64,000 nt of DNA from Pelagibius sp. (GTDB lineage Bacteria; Pseudomonadota; Alphaproteobacteria; Kiloniellales; Kiloniellaceae): NCBI RefSeq assembly GCF_028289705.1, contig NZ_JANQOI010000189.1:34452-98451 (forward strand). Reading direction: 5' to 3'. Positions within the stretch are counted from its first letter, which is position 1, and each line of letters opens with the position of its first letter. Both the position numbers and the translations under genes were made by a program. The notes beneath the pieces were generated by a model, which had not been told where the DNA came from, ran no database searches, and was given only the letters and a program-made list of their open reading frames with translations. Shown piece by piece: positions 18,186 through 28,126 of this stretch.

Positions 18186-19964
18186 ATGCACCCTTATCGC
18201 ACCCATAGCTGTGGAGAACTGCGGCCTGTCCATGCCGGCGAACGGGTTCGCCTCTCCGGATGGATTCACCGAAAGCGCGACCACGGCCAGCTCCTTTTCG
18301 TCGATCTCCGCGATACCTTCGGGATCACCCAGTGCGTGATCGACGTGAGCAGCCCTCTGTTCCAACAGCTTGAGGAAACCCGGGTCGAGAGTGTCATCAC
18401 GGTGACGGGCCCGGTGGTGAAGCGCACGCCCGATACGGTTAACGCCTCGGTTCCGACCGGCGAGGTCGAGGTCCAGGTGGAGGAACTGGCCCTCCAGTCC
18501 CGCGCCCAGGTTCTGCCGCTGCAGGTCAACTCCGATGAAGACGCCGGGGAGGAAACCCGGCTGCGCTACCGCTACCTCGATCTGCGCCGTGAGAAGATGC
18601 AGGCGCGTATTCGTCTGCGCGCTGCGGTGATCAACTCGATCCGCCGGCGCATGGTGGAGCAGGGCTTCCAGGAGTTCCAGACCCCGATCCTGACCGCGAG
18701 CAGCCCCGAGGGCGCGCGCGACTATCTGGTGCCGAGCCGCCTGCATCCGGGCAAGTTCTATGCCCTGCCGCAGGCGCCCCAGATGTTCAAGCAGCTTCTT
18801 ATGATTGCCGGCTTCGACCGCTACTTCCAGATCGCGCCCTGCTTTCGCGACGAGGACAGCCGTGCCGACCGCTCCCCCGGAGAGTTCTATCAGCTCGATC
18901 TGGAAATGAGCTTCGTGACTCAGGAGGACGTTTTCGGCGCCCTGGAGCCGGTGCTCGGCGGTGTCTTCGAGGAGTTCAGCGGCGACAGCAAGGTGACGGC
19001 GGCGCCGTTCCCGCGCATCCCCTATCGCGAGGCGATGCTGAAGTACGGATCGGACAAGCCGGACCTGCGCAATCCGATTGAGATTGCCGACGTGACCGAG
19101 GCCTTTCGCGGCTCCGGTTTCGGGATCTTCGCCAAGGCCGTCGAGGGCGGTTCGGTGGTGCGGGCGATTCCCGCGCCGGGTGCCGCCGACAGGCCGCGCA
19201 GCTTCTTCGACAAGCTGAACGACTGGGCGCGAAGTGAGGGTGCCGCCGGTCTGGGCTACATCATCTTCGCCGCCGACGGGACGGCCAAGGGTCCCATCGC
19301 CAAGAACCTGGACGGCGAACGGACCGCGGCGATCAAGGCGGCGGCGGGTCTCGCCGACGGGGACGCGGTGTTCTTCTCCTGCGACAAGGCCGGTGCGGCA
19401 GCCAAGCTGGCGGGGCAGGTGCGCAACCGCCTGGGTGACGAGTTGGACCTGCTGGAGAAGGGCGCCTACCGCTTCTGCTGGATCGTCGACTACCCGATGT
19501 TCGAGCTGGACGAGGAGAGCGGCAAGATCGAGTTCAGCCACAACCCCTTCTCCATGCCGCAAGGAGGGCTGGAGGCGCTGGAGACGAGCGACCCCCTGGA
19601 GATCCTGGCCTATCAGTACGACATCGTCTGCAACGGCGTCGAGCTTTCCTCAGGCGCCATCCGGAACCACCTGCCGGAGATCATGTACAAGGCCTTTGCC
19701 ATCGCCGGCTATCGCCAGGAGCAGGTCGATGCCGAGTTTTCCGGCATGATCTCCGCCCTGAAGTTCGGGGCCCCTCCGCATGGCGGCTCGGCGCCGGGCA
19801 TCGACCGCATCGTGATGCTTCTGGCCGATGAGCCGAACATCCGGGAGGTGGTGGCCTTCCCCATGAACCAGCGGGCCGAGGATCTGATGATGCAGGCCCC
19901 GGCCGCCGTCGACCCGCGGCGATTGGCGGAGCTCTGCATCAAGCTGGACCTGCCGCCCGAATAA
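18186..19964 (+). CDS. aspS: Aspartyl-tRNA synthetase
   Basis: Class II synthetase of 592 residues with N-terminal OB anticodon domain ([13 protein letters not shown] onward), class II motif 2 [15 protein letters not shown] near residues 217-231, the bacterial GAD insertion, and motif 3 [13 protein letters not shown] near the C-terminus. It may be of the non-discriminating kind that also charges tRNA-Asn, since GatCAB is encoded further on in this window; that is inference. ATG at 18186 begins the conserved sequence. Upstream is a 225-base divergent gap with rnd. Confidence 0.97.
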   Translation: MHPYRTHSCGELRPVHAGERVRLSGWIHRKRDHGQLLFVDLRDTFGITQCVIDVSSPLFQQLEETRVESVITVTGPVVKRTPDTVNASVPTGEVEVQVEELALQSRAQVLPLQVNSDEDAGEETRLRYRYLDLRREKMQARIRLRAAVINSIRRRMVEQGFQEFQTPILTASSPEGARDYLVPSRLHPGKFYALPQAPQMFKQLLMIAGFDRYFQIAPCFRDEDSRADRSPGEFYQLDLEMSFVTQEDVFGALEPVLGGVFEEFSGDSKVTAAPFPRIPYREAMLKYGSDKPDLRNPIEIADVTEAFRGSGFGIFAKAVEGGSVVRAIPAPGAADRPRSFFDKLNDWARSEGAAGLGYIIFAADGTAKGPIAKNLDGERTAAIKAAAGLADGDAVFFSCDKAGAAAKLAGQVRNRLGDELDLLEKGAYRFCWIVDYPMFELDEESGKIEFSHNPFSMPQGGLEALETSDPLEILAYQYDIVCNGVELSSGAIRNHLPEIMYKAFAIAGYRQEQVDAEFSGMISALKFGAPPHGGSAPGIDRIVMLLADEPNIREVVAFPMNQRAEDLMMQAPAAVDPRRLAELCIKLDLPPE

Positions 19965-19989
19965 CCGCCGGCACGCCGGGAGGGACCTC

Positions 19990-21012
19990 ATGCTCGACCA
20001 GACGCCCGTGGATCAGGGCTTCGCCATGCCCGCCGAGTGGAGCCCCCATGCCCGCTGCTGGATGGCCTGGCCCTGCCGCAAGGCGCTTTGGGGCGAGGGG
20101 CTGGAGCCGGCGCGCCAGGCCTATGCGGCGGTGGCCCGGGCGATTGCCGGGTTCGAGCCGGTCGTCATGCTGGCCAACCCCGATGAACTGGCCGAGGCCA
20201 AGACGCTTTGCGGCGAAGCGGTGGAATGCCGCGCCATGGCGCTGGACGACTCCTGGATGCGCGACATAGGTCCCACCTTCGTCGCTGACGGGAAGGGTGC
20301 CCTGGCTGCGGTCGACTGGCGCTTCAATGCCTGGGGAGAACGCTTCCATCCCTTCGATCAGGACGCGGCCCTGGCCGAGCGGCTGCTGGGCCAGCTCGGC
20401 GTGCCGCGGTTCGCCGCGCCTCTGGTGCTGGAGGGGGGCTCGATCCATGTGGACGGGGAAGGGACCCTGCTGACCAGCGAGGAGTGCCTTCTGGCCGCCA
20501 ACCGCAACCCCAGCCTGAGCCGCGAGGAGATCGAAACGCTGCTCGGCCGCTATCTCGGGGTCAGCCAGTTCGTCTGGCTGGGCCGGGGCCTGCAGGACGA
20601 CGACACCGACGGCCACATCGACAACCTCGCCTGCTTCGTGCGGCCGGGTGTGGTCATGACCGTGGTTTGCGACGACCCTGAGGACGCGAACCATCCGGTC
20701 CTCCAGGACAACCTCGATCGTCTGCGCAAGGCGAAAGACGCCAAGGGCCGGGCGCTGGAGGTGATCGAACTGCCGCTGCCCCGCGAGGCCCGCTATCTCG
20801 ATGGGCAGCGCCTCGCCCTTTCCTACGTGAACTTCTACATCGCCAACGGCGGAGTGGTGATGCCGTCCTTCGGCGACAGCCAGGACGCTGCGGCTTACGA
20901 GATCGTCGCCGCGGCCTTTCCGGAGCGCCGGGTCGTGCAGGTTCCGGCCAGCGACATCCTGGTGGGCGGCGGCGGCATTCACTGCATCACCCAGCAGCAG
21001 CCGCGTCCCTGA
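19990..21012 (+). CDS. aguA: Agmatine deiminase
   Basis: Converts agmatine to N-carbamoylputrescine and ammonia in putrescine synthesis. The 340-residue product has the peptidylarginine-deiminase-type pentein fold marks: WPCRKALWG near the start, DDSWMRDIGPTF, DDDTDGHIDNLACF and the catalytic Cys near residue 333 in GGGGIHCITQQQP. The usual partner aguB is not next to it. It starts 25 bases behind aspS with GGGAGG upstream. Confidence 0.95.
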   Translation: MLDQTPVDQGFAMPAEWSPHARCWMAWPCRKALWGEGLEPARQAYAAVARAIAGFEPVVMLANPDELAEAKTLCGEAVECRAMALDDSWMRDIGPTFVADGKGALAAVDWRFNAWGERFHPFDQDAALAERLLGQLGVPRFAAPLVLEGGSIHVDGEGTLLTSEECLLAANRNPSLSREEIETLLGRYLGVSQFVWLGRGLQDDDTDGHIDNLACFVRPGVVMTVVCDDPEDANHPVLQDNLDRLRKAKDAKGRALEVIELPLPREARYLDGQRLALSYVNFYIANGGVVMPSFGDSQDAAAYEIVAAAFPERRVVQVPASDILVGGGGIHCITQQQPRP

Positions 21013-21018
21013 CAGGTC

Positions 21019-21492
21019 CTAATCCTCTGCGACGGTCCAGATGCGGGCGTGGTCCGTCGCCCGTTCCGGCTGGATGACGCGCACGCGCTCCGCGATGCCC
21101 TCCGGCGTCATCTCCCGCTCGATGGCCAGCAGGGTGCCCAGCTTGTGATCGCAGAGGCTGAGCGCATCGTCGAGCTCGGCGCGCGCCGCGGGAAGCGCTT
21201 CCGCCAGGCCAGGCGCGCCAAAATCCGACACGAAATGCCGGGCCAGGCGCTCGACCGCCTGATAGAACGCCGCCTCCTCGATTTCCGCCACCTCCACCAG
21301 GGTGGTGAACCCGAAGCTCTCGGTGCCCAGCCAGGCGGAGGTGAAGGCCAGCCGTTGGCGGTGATCGCAGCGCTCCAGGTCGACCTCGGAAAAGGAGAAG
21401 GTGCCAGGAATTGCCCATTCGCCCGGCTGGCAGGCACGGGCAAAGATCTGCAGGTCGGACTGGTCCAGGCGGATGGCGCGGGGCAGACGCAT
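21019..21492 (-). CDS. Conserved alphaproteobacterial protein, possibly DUF6505
   Basis: The 157-residue product begins MRLPRAIRLDQSDLQIFARA and continues with GEWAIPGTFSF, AWLGTESFGFTTLVEV and a helical acidic C-terminus. It is soluble, with no signal or membrane helix. I believe this pattern is the family named DUF6505, but I could not check the name, and the function is unknown. It converges on aguA with six bases between the stops. Confidence 0.65.
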   Translation of the reverse strand: MRLPRAIRLDQSDLQIFARACQPGEWAIPGTFSFSEVDLERCDHRQRLAFTSAWLGTESFGFTTLVEVAEIEEAAFYQAVERLARHFVSDFGAPGLAEALPAARAELDDALSLCDHKLGTLLAIEREMTPEGIAERVRVIQPERATDHARIWTVAED

Positions 21493-21556
21493 GACAGCAG
21501 CTTACCTTAGGCACCGCCCGGCGGGAACGCGGTTGCGGAGGAAGCGCGCGCCGGGG

Positions 21557-22261
21557 TCAGGTCCGCAACAGGCGTGGCCGTTTGTTGCGGTAGAGATCCT
21601 GGTCTGCGAGGAAGAGAAGGGTTTCCGGCTGGCTGTTCAGATCGTAGACCGCCATGCCGAAACTGGCGGAGACCGGAAGCAGATGGTCCTGCCAGGGGAC
21701 CTCGAGTTCGTTGATCAGCGTGGAGAGCTTGCCGGCGAGAAAGGCACTCTCCTCGGCCGAGGCGTGGGTCATGATGACCGCGAACTCGTCGCCCCCGACC
21801 CGCGCCACATAGTCGCTCTCCCGGGTGCTGCACTTCAGGGCATAGGCGACGGCGCGCAGCAAGGCATCGCCGGCCTGGTGCCCGTGGGTATCGTTGACGG
21901 CCTTGAAGTGGTTGAGATCGCAAAGCAGCAACAGACCGGTTTCGCTCAGCCGGCGGGCACGGGCGAGGGCACGAGACAACTCGGTTTCGAAGCCGCGCCG
22001 GTTGAGCAGGGCGGTCAACTCGTCGGTGACAGAGAGGGACTCCAGGTAGCGAATGCGGGCGCGTTGCAGGGCCATCGACTGTTCGGCCTCCGCAGCCGCG
22101 GCGAGAAGCTGATCCAGAAGTTGCAGGGCCGAGGAATCGAGCCCTTCCGGCACATCGCGGGCCATGCGCCGCAGGCGGTCCGCCGCAGAACAAAGCTGTG
22201 GCAAGCTGTCGCGGCTGATCAGCTGTTCGAGTTGAAAGTCGTCGGCGTGATTCGGAGTCAT
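21557..22261 (-). CDS. GGDEF diguanylate cyclase
   Basis: Makes cyclic di-GMP. The 234-residue product has a helical N-terminal part of about 75 residues and then a full GGDEF domain: SVTDELTALLNRRGFE, DLNHFKAVNDTHGHQAGD, and an intact RESD inhibitory site five residues before GGDEF. There is no membrane segment or known sensor, so any input comes through the N-terminal helices. ATG at 22261 is preferred over a GTG 18 codons earlier. The 287-base gap upstream, shared with eipB, contains GTTT and AAAC half-repeats around 22329-22346 but no clear site. Confidence 0.9.
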   Translation of the reverse strand: MTPNHADDFQLEQLISRDSLPQLCSAADRLRRMARDVPEGLDSSALQLLDQLLAAAAEAEQSMALQRARIRYLESLSVTDELTALLNRRGFETELSRALARARRLSETGLLLLCDLNHFKAVNDTHGHQAGDALLRAVAYALKCSTRESDYVARVGGDEFAVIMTHASAEESAFLAGKLSTLINELEVPWQDHLLPVSASFGMAVYDLNSQPETLLFLADQDLYRNKRPRLLRT

Positions 22262-22548
22262 GCTCAAACCTGCCCCATGTGGAACGCTACTCCCAATGCT
22301 GTCGGTGCAAGCCACGGGCCAAACAGAGTTTAATTGATTTCAAACGGTTATGGGCTTCGGGCCGAATGCCCTGGGCAGATCTGGCCGGCCGATAGGCAAT
22401 TCCTGCCGCCGAGGTAAGGCTTCGGGGTCGGCACCGTGGCCGGCTAGGACCCCTACCGAAAGGCTTGATATTTAACGGATTTGCAAGCAGTTAGATCTAA
22501 GCACGATCGCTCACTGTAGCTGCGGCCCAGGGTCGCGGGGGGCCAACC

Positions 22549-23364
22549 ATGCGTATTGCCGGATTGATCGCCGCGCTGGCATTCACCGTTTGCTGCACGG
22601 CAGCCGCCCTTGCCGCCGAGGGTGGGCGCGGTGTCACGCTGGTCCCGCATCAGGCAACCTACGAGCTGAGCCTGGGAGACGCCAGCGGCGCCAGCCCGGT
22701 TGTCCTGGCCAACGGCCGCCTTTACTTCGAATGGGCCGATGCCTGCGATGGCTGGACCGTGGTGCAGAAGTTCCGTGTCAGCCTGGTCTACGAGGACGGC
22801 TTTGCCCACAACTTCGGCTGGTCTCTGTCTTCCTGGGAGTCGAAGGACGGCAAGCGCTATCGCTTCTTCATACGCCGCTTCGGCGACAGCGGCGAAACCG
22901 GCAGGGTCCGAGGGGAGGCACGCTTGCAGGACGACGGCTCGGGCGAGGCGGTCTTCAGCGAGCCGGAGGAACGGCGCATGCCGCTTCCCAGCGGCACGAT
23001 CTTTCCCACGCAGCACACCATCGATGTACTGACCCGCGCGCAAGACACGCTGGCGCCGCAGTGGCGGCTTGTTTTCGACGGGTCTGGCGACGAAGGGCTG
23101 TTCGGGGTCTCTGCCGCCCTGTCGCGCCGGCTGCCGGCCGGGGCCGGAACCCAGATCAGCTCTCCGCTTCTGGAGCAGGTGCCCTCCTGGCGCATGAACC
23201 TGGCGTTCTACGGCCCCGACGAGTCGAACGTCGAGCCCGATCAGGAGCAGGATCTGCGGCTGTTCGCCAATGGGATCGTCGACGAGATGCGCTTGAACTA
23301 TGGGGATTTCGCCCTGGACGCCGATCTCATCGCCGTGGAACAGCTTCCCGGCGCCGGCTGCTGA
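22549..23364 (+). CDS. eipB: Cell envelope integrity protein EipB (DUF1849)
   Basis: Periplasmic beta-spiral protein needed for envelope stability in Brucella. The 271-residue product has a signal peptide (MRIAGLIAALAF, cleavage after ALA near 22) and family blocks LVPHQATYELSL, GRLYFEWADACDGWTV and ESKDGKRYRF. The two conserved cysteines that form a disulfide in the Brucella protein appear as Cys66 and the last residue Cys271. Two further Cys lie inside the signal peptide. It converges on dinB. Confidence 0.88.
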   Translation: MRIAGLIAALAFTVCCTAAALAAEGGRGVTLVPHQATYELSLGDASGASPVVLANGRLYFEWADACDGWTVVQKFRVSLVYEDGFAHNFGWSLSSWESKDGKRYRFFIRRFGDSGETGRVRGEARLQDDGSGEAVFSEPEERRMPLPSGTIFPTQHTIDVLTRAQDTLAPQWRLVFDGSGDEGLFGVSAALSRRLPAGAGTQISSPLLEQVPSWRMNLAFYGPDESNVEPDQEQDLRLFANGIVDEMRLNYGDFALDADLIAVEQLPGAGC

Positions 23365-23394
23365 ACTGCGAAATCTCCAGCGCCGAGGCGGCGG

Positions 23395-24702
23395 TCAACC
23401 GCGCTCCTTGGGCTTGGCTGACGGCGCAGGATGGCGCCCGGGGCCGCTGCCCAAGGCCCGGCCCTTGATGATGGAGTCCTCTCCCAGCTTGTCGCGGACC
23501 TCATCGATGACCAGCTCCACCTGCACCCGCTTGTTGCGCGCCGGGTCCAGGAGGTCGGGCAGGTCGGCGTCCTCGTCGTCCACAAGATCCGCAACACCGG
23601 CTCCGATCAGGCGGAAAGCGCGGCCGTCGGCTTCCTGCTCGAGAAGCGGCGCCGCCACGCGGTAGATCTCTTCGGCCATCTGCGTGGCGTCGCCCAGGCG
23701 GCGCGAGCGGGAAACCAGCTTGAAGTCCGCGGTCTTGAGCTTCAGATGCACCGAATGCCCGGCGAGGGAGGCCTTCTTCAGGCGCCGTGCAACCTTCTCA
23801 CAGAGCGGCCAGAGGCGTTCGCGGAGCTGGTCTAGGCGCGTGATGTCTTCGTTGAAGGTCGTTTCCGACGAAATGCTCTTGGTCTGCCCCTCGGCGATGA
23901 CGGTCCGGTCGTCTTCGGCCCGGGCAAAGCGGTAGAGCCGGCGGCCGATGCGCCCATAGCGGGCGATCAGGTCCGTCTCCTCGAACGGCAGAAGGTGGCG
24001 GACAAGGGTGATCCCGTCACGGGCGAGCGCCGCGCGCAGCGACCGGCCCACGCCCCAGATAATGCTCACTGGCTGATCGGCGAGGAAACCGCGAGCTTCG
24101 GCCTGGCCGATCACCGCAAAGCCTCTCGGCTTGTCCAGATCGGAGGCAATCTTCGCAAGGAACTTGTTGAAGGAAAGCCCGACCGAGGCCGTGAGGCCGA
24201 AGTCGTCTTCGATCTCTTTCATCAGCTTTGCAAGGCTGCGGGCGGGCCATCCCCGGTGAAGCTTCTCGGTCCCGCTCAAGTCAAGGAAGGCCTCGTCGAT
24301 GGACAGCGGCTCGACCAGGGGGGTGAGGGCGCGCATGCGTTCGCGTATCTCCTTGCCGATGGCGCTGTACTTGGCCATGTCGGGGCGGATTACCACGGCC
24401 TTGGGGCAGGCCTTGAGGGCCTTGAACATGGGCATGGCGGAGTGGACACCGTCGAGGCGCGCGACATAGCAGGCGGTCGAGACCACCCCGCGCCGGCCGC
24501 CGCCGACGATCACCGGTTTGTCGCGCAACTCGGGACGGTCACGCTTCTCGACGCTCGCGTAGAAGGCGTCACAGTCGATGTGGGCGATTGCCAGGCGGTC
24601 CAGCTCCGGATGGCGGATCAGCCGCGGGCTCTCACAGCTGGGGCAACGGTCTGCCGTCTCGTCTGTGTAGGCTTCAAAGCAGTCGCGACAGAGCGCCGGC
24701 AC
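23395..24702 (-). CDS. dinB: DNA polymerase IV with N-terminal zinc ribbon
   Basis: Y-family translesion polymerase. The 435-residue product has the catalytic set: IAHIDCDAFYASVE near 38-52 and PLSIDEAFLDL near 134-144, then the thumb and little-finger domains. Ahead of it is an extra segment with CxxC pairs, Cys5/Cys8 and Cys20/Cys23, a likely zinc ribbon seen in some alphaproteobacterial DinB proteins. No clamp motif of the usual QLSLF form is obvious at the C-terminus. It starts ten bases behind the upstream sugar kinase, so both are one transcript. Confidence 0.93.
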   Translation of the reverse strand: MPALCRDCFEAYTDETADRCPSCESPRLIRHPELDRLAIAHIDCDAFYASVEKRDRPELRDKPVIVGGGRRGVVSTACYVARLDGVHSAMPMFKALKACPKAVVIRPDMAKYSAIGKEIRERMRALTPLVEPLSIDEAFLDLSGTEKLHRGWPARSLAKLMKEIEDDFGLTASVGLSFNKFLAKIASDLDKPRGFAVIGQAEARGFLADQPVSIIWGVGRSLRAALARDGITLVRHLLPFEETDLIARYGRIGRRLYRFARAEDDRTVIAEGQTKSISSETTFNEDITRLDQLRERLWPLCEKVARRLKKASLAGHSVHLKLKTADFKLVSRSRRLGDATQMAEEIYRVAAPLLEQEADGRAFRLIGAGVADLVDDEDADLPDLLDPARNKRVQVELVIDEVRDKLGEDSIIKGRALGSGPGRHPAPSAKPKERG

Positions 24703-24711
24703 AGCGCACCT

Positions 24712-25635
24712 CTACAGGCCCAGAGCGTTCGGCAGCTCGTCCGGCTGCCATAGCTGGGCTGCGCCGAAGACGCCGCTGGAGTCGCCGTGCTGGGCCTTCA
24801 GCATCCGCGTAGCGAGGTGGTCGGAGAAGACGAATTGCGGCAGCAGCCTCGGGACGTTCTCGTAGAGGCGGGCAATGTTGGAGACGCCGCCGCCAAGAAC
24901 GATCACGTCCGGATCGAGAATGTTGATCACCGGTGCGAGGGCGCGGGCAAAGCGGTCCTCATAGCGCTCCAGCGCTCTGTTGGCCTCCGGGTCACCCGAC
25001 TCTGCGCTGGCGGCGATCTCTGCGGCTGTTGCCGTGGCTCCAGTGGCGGTTTGGTAGTCCAGTGCCAGGCCGGGCCCCGACAGGAAGGTCTCCACGCAGC
25101 CCGTCTTCCCGCAGTAGCAGGGCGGGCCCGGCAGTTCGTCCGGGCGCGGCCAGGCCAGGGAGGTGTGCCCCCACTCCCCGGCGATGGCGTTTGCGCCGAC
25201 ATGGGGGCGGCCGGAAAGGGCGATGCCGCCGCCGACCCCGGTGCCAATGATGATTCCGAAGACCACCGCCGCGCCGGCCGCCGCGCCGTTGGTCGCCTCG
25301 GAAACGGTCAGGCAGTTGGCGTCGTTGGTGATGCGCACGGGCCGGCCGAGCCGCGACGCCAGATCGCGGTCCAGCGGCTTTCCCAACAGCCAAGTTGAGT
25401 TGGCATTCTTGATTAAACCGCTGGCTGCCGAAAAAGCGCCGGGGATTCCGACCCCGACACTGCCGCGCTCGCCGAGTTCGGATTCGATCTCCTGCACCAA
25501 GCCGGAGATGGCGCCGAGGGTGGCGTCATAGTCGTGGCGGGGCGTCGGCACCCGGCGCCGAAACACTGCGCCGCCGTCGCCGCCCAAGGCGACGGCCTCT
25601 ATCTTCGTACCGCCAAGATCAACGCCGATCTGCAT
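24712..25635 (-). CDS. ROK family sugar kinase (fructokinase-like)
   Basis: ATP-dependent hexose kinase of 307 residues. Phosphate loop is GVDLGGTKIEAVAL at the start, the sugar-binding block is NDANCL and EWGHTSL, and the ROK zinc motif is CYCGKTGCVE near residues 170-179. There is no N-terminal helix-turn-helix, so it is an enzyme rather than a ROK repressor. Fructose is the likely substrate by overall resemblance. ATG at 25635 was chosen over one eleven codons upstream. It leads directly into dinB. Confidence 0.88.
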   Translation of the reverse strand: MQIGVDLGGTKIEAVALGGDGGAVFRRRVPTPRHDYDATLGAISGLVQEIESELGERGSVGVGIPGAFSAASGLIKNANSTWLLGKPLDRDLASRLGRPVRITNDANCLTVSEATNGAAAGAAVVFGIIIGTGVGGGIALSGRPHVGANAIAGEWGHTSLAWPRPDELPGPPCYCGKTGCVETFLSGPGLALDYQTATGATATAAEIAASAESGDPEANRALERYEDRFARALAPVINILDPDVIVLGGGVSNIARLYENVPRLLPQFVFSDHLATRMLKAQHGDSSGVFGAAQLWQPDELPNALGL

Positions 25636-25751
25636 GAAATCTTTGCCTTTTTTGTCTCTTGGTCGCAATGTCCCATGGACATAATCTAGCCAAAGCTTAC
25701 CAAAAATTAACTTTATCGTTCTATCAATGCAGTGAGGTCAGCAGGGTGACG

Positions 25752-25768
25752 TTGCAGGCTCGCTGCAA
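25752..25768. repeat. Short inverted repeat in the divK upstream region
   Basis: TTGCAG and CTGCAA flank GCTCG, about 135 bases before the divK start, in the 265-base divergent gap with the sugar kinase. It could be a regulator site; no protein can be named. Confidence 0.35.
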
Positions 25769-25900
25769 TGGGGGCTTCGCCGCTGCATTGGAACTCTTGT
25801 CGGTGCCGTCTATCTGAAGGACAGTGCCTCCTTGCAATGAATGCCATCGGGCAGGGCAAACAATATGATGAATGGAACAAATACGGTCTCGAGTGAGAGC

Positions 25901-26266
25901 ATGGCGAAGACCGTGCTGATTGTGGAAGACAACGAACTGAACATGAAGCTCTTCCACGATCTGCTGGAGGCGCATGGCTACAACATTCTGCAGACCAAGG
26001 ACGGTATGGAAGCTCTGCGCCTGGCGCGCGAGCACCGCCCTGACCTGATCCTCATGGATATCCAGTTGCCCGAGGTCTCGGGCCTGGAGGTGACCAAGTG
26101 GATCAAGGAAGACGATAACCTGAAGGCCATTCCAGTCGTTGCCGTAACCGCCTTTGCAATGAAGGGCGACGAGGAGAAGATCCGCGAGGGGGGCTGTGAA
26201 GCCTACATCGCCAAGCCGATCTCAGTGACCAACTTCCTGGAAACGGTCGAGCGCTTCCTGAACTAG
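25901..26266 (+). CDS. divK: Single-domain response regulator DivK
   Basis: Cell-cycle receiver protein that controls the CtrA phosphorelay. The 121-residue product is a bare receiver domain: acidic pair in IVEDNE, phospho-acceptor Asp53 in [16 protein letters not shown] with the switch Thr, and AKPIS with the conserved Lys. Length and sequence match DivK. The ATG at 25901 follows GAGTGAGAGC; a start 20 codons earlier adds unrelated residues. pleD follows after 22 bases, the usual alphaproteobacterial pair. Confidence 0.95.
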   Translation: MAKTVLIVEDNELNMKLFHDLLEAHGYNILQTKDGMEALRLAREHRPDLILMDIQLPEVSGLEVTKWIKEDDNLKAIPVVAVTAFAMKGDEEKIREGGCEAYIAKPISVTNFLETVERFLN

Positions 26267-26288
26267 TCGCGGTGAGGCGGCGTCCCTT

Positions 26289-27713
26289 ATGACCGCGCGA
26301 ATTCTGGTCGTCGACGATATCCCGGCAAACGTCAAGCTGCTCGAAGTCAAGCTTTCGGCGGAGTATTTTGACGTCCTGACGGCTTCGGACGGCCCCTCTG
26401 CGCTGGAAATCGCCCGCAGCGAAGCCCCGGACCTGATTCTCAGCGACGTCATGATGCCGGGGATGGATGGCTTTGAGCTCTGCGAGCAGTTGAAGGCCGA
26501 TCCGGCAACCAGCCATATTCCCCTGGTCATGGTGACGGCGCTGAGCGATGTCGCCGACCGGGTGCGCGGCCTGGAGGCCGGCGCCGACGATTTCCTGACC
26601 AAGCCGGTCAACGACATCGCCCTCTTCGCGCGGGTCCGTTCCCTGGCGCGGCTCAAGCTGATGATGGACGAGCTGAGGGTACGCCAGGCTGCCAGCGGCA
26701 AGGGCGAGGTCCTGGCCGAGAGCGACATCGAGATCGAGGGCAAGATCTCCGACGCCCACGTGCTTCTCGCCGATGCCAGCGACACCCTGGCGGGCAAGGT
26801 CTCCGACTATCTGGCGGAAGACGGCCACCGTACCGACCATGTGAAGACGGTCGCAGAGGCCATGGAGGCGGTCCAGGACGCCAGCTACGACCTGCTCATC
26901 GTCAGCCTCCACCTGGCTCAAGAGGATGGCTTGCGGCTCTGCTCCCTGGTTCGCTCCCAGGACGACACACGCCACGTTCCAATCCTCTTGCTGCTGGACG
27001 AGGAAGACCTGCCGCGGCTGCCCAAGGGCCTGGAGATCGGGGTGACGGACTACCTGATCAAGCCCATCGACCGCAACGAGTTGAAGGCGCGCACCCGCAC
27101 CCAGATCCGCCGCCGGCGCTATCACGATAAACTGCGCGACATCCTGCGCAGCTCGGTTTCGATGGCCTATACCGATGCCCTGACCGGGGTCTACAACCGC
27201 CGCTACATGAACGCCCATCTCGATCGCAAGATCATGGAGATCGCCGAGACCCTGAAGCCGGTTTCGGTCCTGATGTTCGATCTGGACCACTTCAAGAGCG
27301 TGAACGACACCTACGGCCACACCTCCGGCGACGAAGTCTTGCGGGAGCTGGCGCTGAGGGTCTCCAAGGGCGTCCGGGACCTGGACCTGGTCTGCCGCTA
27401 TGGCGGTGAGGAATTCGTGATCGTCATGCCGGATGCGGACGTCGATGTCGCGGTGAACGTGGCCGAGCGCATTCGCAGTCTGGTGGCCGGGGAGGCCTTC
27501 GAGATTTCCGGCCGCGATCAACCGCTGGGGGTGACGATTTCCATCGGCGTGGCGACGACCCGAGAACCCACCGAGACTCCCGAGACCCTTATCTCCCGCG
27601 CCGACGAGGCGCTTTACGGCGCCAAGGCGGCAGGGCGCAACGGCGTGCGCTCGGCGGAGCTGGAGCGGCTCTCCCAACGCTCCGCCTCGGCGGCGGGCGG
27701 AGGGATCGTTTAA
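26289..27713 (+). CDS. pleD: PleD-type diguanylate cyclase response regulator (REC-REC-GGDEF)
   Basis: Makes cyclic di-GMP when phosphorylated, driving pole development and cell-cycle steps. The 474-residue product has a first receiver (Asp53 in LILSDVMMPG), a second degenerate receiver that lacks the acceptor (YDLLIVSLHLAQEDG), and a GGDEF domain with the active GGEEF form. An intact inhibitory site RDLD stands five residues before it. Order and length match Caulobacter PleD. Confidence 0.96.
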   Translation: MTARILVVDDIPANVKLLEVKLSAEYFDVLTASDGPSALEIARSEAPDLILSDVMMPGMDGFELCEQLKADPATSHIPLVMVTALSDVADRVRGLEAGADDFLTKPVNDIALFARVRSLARLKLMMDELRVRQAASGKGEVLAESDIEIEGKISDAHVLLADASDTLAGKVSDYLAEDGHRTDHVKTVAEAMEAVQDASYDLLIVSLHLAQEDGLRLCSLVRSQDDTRHVPILLLLDEEDLPRLPKGLEIGVTDYLIKPIDRNELKARTRTQIRRRRYHDKLRDILRSSVSMAYTDALTGVYNRRYMNAHLDRKIMEIAETLKPVSVLMFDLDHFKSVNDTYGHTSGDEVLRELALRVSKGVRDLDLVCRYGGEEFVIVMPDADVDVAVNVAERIRSLVAGEAFEISGRDQPLGVTISIGVATTREPTETPETLISRADEALYGAKAAGRNGVRSAELERLSQRSASAAGGGIV

Positions 27714-27781
27714 GACCGGACGCCACCCGGGCGGTCGGCTACCGGATCCCGGGCCCCACCACAAAATCCAGGCTCCAAAGC

Positions 27782-27810
27782 AAAACGACCGCCTCTGAGG
27801 GGCGGCCGTT
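27782..27810 (-). terminator. Rho-independent terminator of rpmG
   Basis: On the minus strand the arms AACGGCCGCC and GGCGGTCGTT (one G-T pair) flank a seven-base loop and end in a T-run. It stands 26 bases behind the rpmG stop. Confidence 0.85.
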
Positions 27811-27836
27811 CACAGCGACTTGGAAAGGATCCAAGG

Positions 27837-28004
27837 TCACTTCATCTTGGATTCCTTGAAGATCACGTGCTTGCGCGCGACGGGATCGTACTTCCGGAAC
27901 TCAAGCTTCTCGGTCATGGTGCGGGGGTTCTTCTTGGCCACGTAGAAGTAGCCGGTGTCCGCCGTGCTCACCATCTTGATCAGTTGCGTCGCTGGCTTGG
28001 CCAT
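27837..28004 (-). CDS. rpmG: 50S ribosomal protein L33
   Basis: The 55-residue protein begins [20 protein letters not shown] and continues with [20 protein letters not shown], the standard L33 pattern of the alphaproteobacterial type without zinc cysteines. AGGACAGGCG lies before the ATG. It is monocistronic, between the pleD and protease genes, with its own terminator. Confidence 0.95.
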   Translation of the reverse strand: MAKPATQLIKMVSTADTGYFYVAKKNPRTMTEKLEFRKYDPVARKHVIFKESKMK

Positions 28005-28126
28005 GTCGCCTGTCCTTTACCTGAACTCGTCGAGGGTGCCGGGAAAATACTGAGCTTTCGGCGGCTGTCAAGCCCGGCCCGGGAGCGGTCAGCTCTGCCT
28101 GGTGATTATGACAGAAATCCTATAGC

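Noticed and set aside
26103..27764. Long minus-strand frame opposite divK and pleD
   Set aside because: Antisense to a well-defined three-domain protein, no independent support.
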